Of a stretch of DNA of 64,000 bases, positions 62,745-64,000 are shown one piece after another. The notes under the pieces were generated by a model, which saw nothing but the letters and a program-made list of their open reading frames with translations, had not been told where the DNA came from and made no database searches. Every line of letters begins with the position of its first letter. Position 1 is the first letter of the stretch. The DNA lies in the NCBI RefSeq assembly GCF_042681025.1, contig NZ_JBHUER010000006.1, forward strand, positions 62,001 to 126,000, read 5' to 3'. The position numbers and the translations under genes were made by a program. The stretch comes from Methylopila henanensis (lineage in GTDB: Bacteria; Pseudomonadota; Alphaproteobacteria; Rhizobiales; Methylopilaceae).

Positions 62745-64000
62745 ATGTCCACTGTCACGGCATTGAAGGTCCACCCGGAAGAAGCGGCTCTCGCCCCTGT
62801 CGTGGACGCGCAGGTCCAGGCCGAGCCCGAGCTCACCGATGGCTTTCACCTCGTCATCGACGCGCTGAAGCTGAACGGCATCGAGACCATCTATGGCGTG
62901 CCTGGCATTCCGATCACCGATCTCGGCCGCATGGCGCAGGCCGAAGGCATCCGCGTCATCTCCTTCCGCCACGAGCAGAACGCCGGCAACGCCGCCGCCA
63001 TCGCCGGCTTCCTCACCAAGAAGCCGGGCGTGTGCCTGACGGTGTCGGCGCCGGGCTTCCTGAACGGCCTGACCGCGCTCGCCAACGCCACCACCAACTG
63101 CTTCCCCATGATCCTGATCTCGGGCTCGTCCGAGCGTGAGATCGTCGACCTGCAGCAGGGCGACTACGAGGAGATGGACCAGCTCGCGATCGCGAAGCCG
63201 CTCTGCAAGGCGGCGTTCCGCGTGCTGCACGCGGAGGACATCGGCATCGGCGTCGCGCGCGCCATCCGCGCCGCGGTCTCGGGCCGTCCGGGCGGCGTCT
63301 ATCTCGACCTGCCGGCCAAGCTGTTCTCCCAGGTGCTCGACGCCGCCAAGGGCGAGGCCTCGCTCGTCAAGGTGATCGACGCGGCCCCCGAGCAGATTCC
63401 GGCCCCCTCGGCGGTCAAGCGCGCGCTCGACCTGCTGAAGTCCGCCAAGCGCCCGCTCATCATCCTCGGCAAGGGCGCGGCCTACGCCCAGGCCGACGAC
63501 GACATCCGCGAGCTCGTCGAGCGTTCGGGCATCCCCTACATCCCCATGAGCATGGCCAAGGGCCTGCTGCCCGACACCCATCCGCTCTCGGCCGGCGCGG
63601 CGCGCTCGACCGTGCTGAAGGACTCGGACGTGGTGCTGCTGCTCGGCGCCCGCCTGAACTGGCTGCTCAGCCACGGCAAGGGCAAGCAGTGGGGCGAGCC
63701 CGGCTCGAAGAAGTTCATCCAGGTCGACATCGAGCCGCGCGAGATGGACTCGAACGTCGAGATCGCGGCCCCGCTCGTCGGCGACATCGGCTCGGTGGTG
63801 AAGGTCCTGCTCGCCGGCATCGATTCGAGCTGGCCGGGCGTCCCCTCCGACTGGACCTCGACGATCAACGCCAAGAAGGAAGCCAACATCTCCAAGATGG
63901 CGGCGAAGCTCGGCAAGAACGCCTCGCCCATGGACTTCCACGGCGCTCTCGGCGCGCTGAAGCAGGTCATCAAGGAGCGTCCGGACGCGATCCTCGTCAA
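62745..64000 (+). CDS. oxc: Oxalyl-CoA decarboxylase, N-terminal part (3' end outside window)
   Basis: This thiamine-diphosphate enzyme converts oxalyl-CoA to formyl-CoA and CO2. About 418 of the usual 570 or so residues are present and the frame stays open to the window edge. Seen features are the cofactor-activating Glu in SFRHEQNAGNAAAIAGF, YGVPGIPITDLGR, VSAPGFLNGLTALANAT and the GARLNWLLSHGK segment. The ATG at 62745 follows GAGGA by 9 nt. The protein is cytoplasmic; formyl-CoA transferase (frc) would be expected beyond the edge. Confidence 0.95.
   Translation, partial: MSTVTALKVHPEEAALAPVVDAQVQAEPELTDGFHLVIDALKLNGIETIYGVPGIPITDLGRMAQAEGIRVISFRHEQNAGNAAAIAGFLTKKPGVCLTVSAPGFLNGLTALANATTNCFPMILISGSSEREIVDLQQGDYEEMDQLAIAKPLCKAAFRVLHAEDIGIGVARAIRAAVSGRPGGVYLDLPAKLFSQVLDAAKGEASLVKVIDAAPEQIPAPSAVKRALDLLKSAKRPLIILGKGAAYAQADDDIRELVERSGIPYIPMSMAKGLLPDTHPLSAGAARSTVLKDSDVVLLLGARLNWLLSHGKGKQWGEPGSKKFIQVDIEPREMDSNVEIAAPLVGDIGSVVKVLLAGIDSSWPGVPSDWTSTINAKKEANISKMAAKLGKNASPMDFHGALGALKQVIKERPDAILV

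Noticed and set aside
62277..63941. 554-residue minus-strand frame across oxc
   Set aside because: It is antisense to the conserved oxalyl-CoA decarboxylase, with no recognisable domain.

Overview
The window is a high-GC stretch of an alphaproteobacterial chromosome, most likely from the order Hyphomicrobiales (Rhizobiales). It spans the replication-origin neighbourhood. The evidence is a ParABS locus with two perfect parS palindromes, the ppsR(RP001-type)-oriC-hemE junction with a perfect CtrA box, and conserved alphaproteobacterial gene orders (leuS-lptE-holA, maf-aroE-coaE-dnaQ-secB, lysA-lptM-argH). Crotonyl-CoA carboxylase/reductase, ethylmalonyl-CoA mutase, an oxalate/formate exchanger and oxalyl-CoA decarboxylase suggest a facultative methylotroph or C1/C2 user with the ethylmalonyl-CoA pathway. 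The genus assignment is inference only.

Layout. 1-4.3 kb: end of leuS, lptE, a periplasmic L,D-transpeptidase and holA. 4.4-10.2 kb: a minus-strand cluster mnmE-mnmG-rsmG-parA-parB with parS sites inside rsmG and between mnmE and mnmG. 10.3-14.6 kb: ccr followed 2 nt later by panD, a GlsB-type membrane protein and the ecm mutase. 14.7-22.8 kb: yciA, smr, mltA, a Tim44-like protein, fxsA, secB, then dnaQ-coaE-aroE-maf-ppsR. 22.83-23.20 kb: predicted oriC. 23.2-27.8 kb: hemE, hemJ, rho and two TPM-domain membrane proteins. 28.1-33.2 kb: TetR regulator and a two-gene RND efflux operon. 33.5-43.3 kb: a Gln/Gly-rich TIGR02302-type membrane protein, lysA-lptM-argH, tlpA, and a minus-strand series rutE-like, tsaB, rimI, fur, plsC. 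43.3-51 kb: accessory oxidoreductase region with an SDR, an orphan Pycsar-effector-like membrane protein, a DUF779 protein, an aldo/keto reductase with a divergent LysR gene, and aldehyde dehydrogenase divergent from an AcoR-type sigma-54 activator (sigma-54 promoter visible). 51-60.5 kb: ppk2 and a complete phosphate regulon, phoR-pstS-pstC-pstA-pstB-phoU-phoB, with a three-repeat Pho box before pstS. 60.8-64 kb: divergent oxlT and oxc (oxc runs off the end) with palindromic sites between them.

The genome carries a family of paired palindromes (REP/BIME-like) in its intergenic spaces: five paired or single copies plus one decayed copy, and a related palindrome family near holA and ecm. No transposase, CRISPR array, rRNA or tRNA gene was seen. 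Two short N runs (50880-50885 and 60483-60491) are assembly gaps. The first breaks the acoR-like gene, and the reading frames on either side show that the gap length is only a placeholder.

Nothing here is convincingly a brand-new system. The observations most worth following are the orphan Pycsar-type effector, the palindromic repeat family, the ccr-panD coupling, the sigma-54 aldehyde module and the operators of the oxalate locus.
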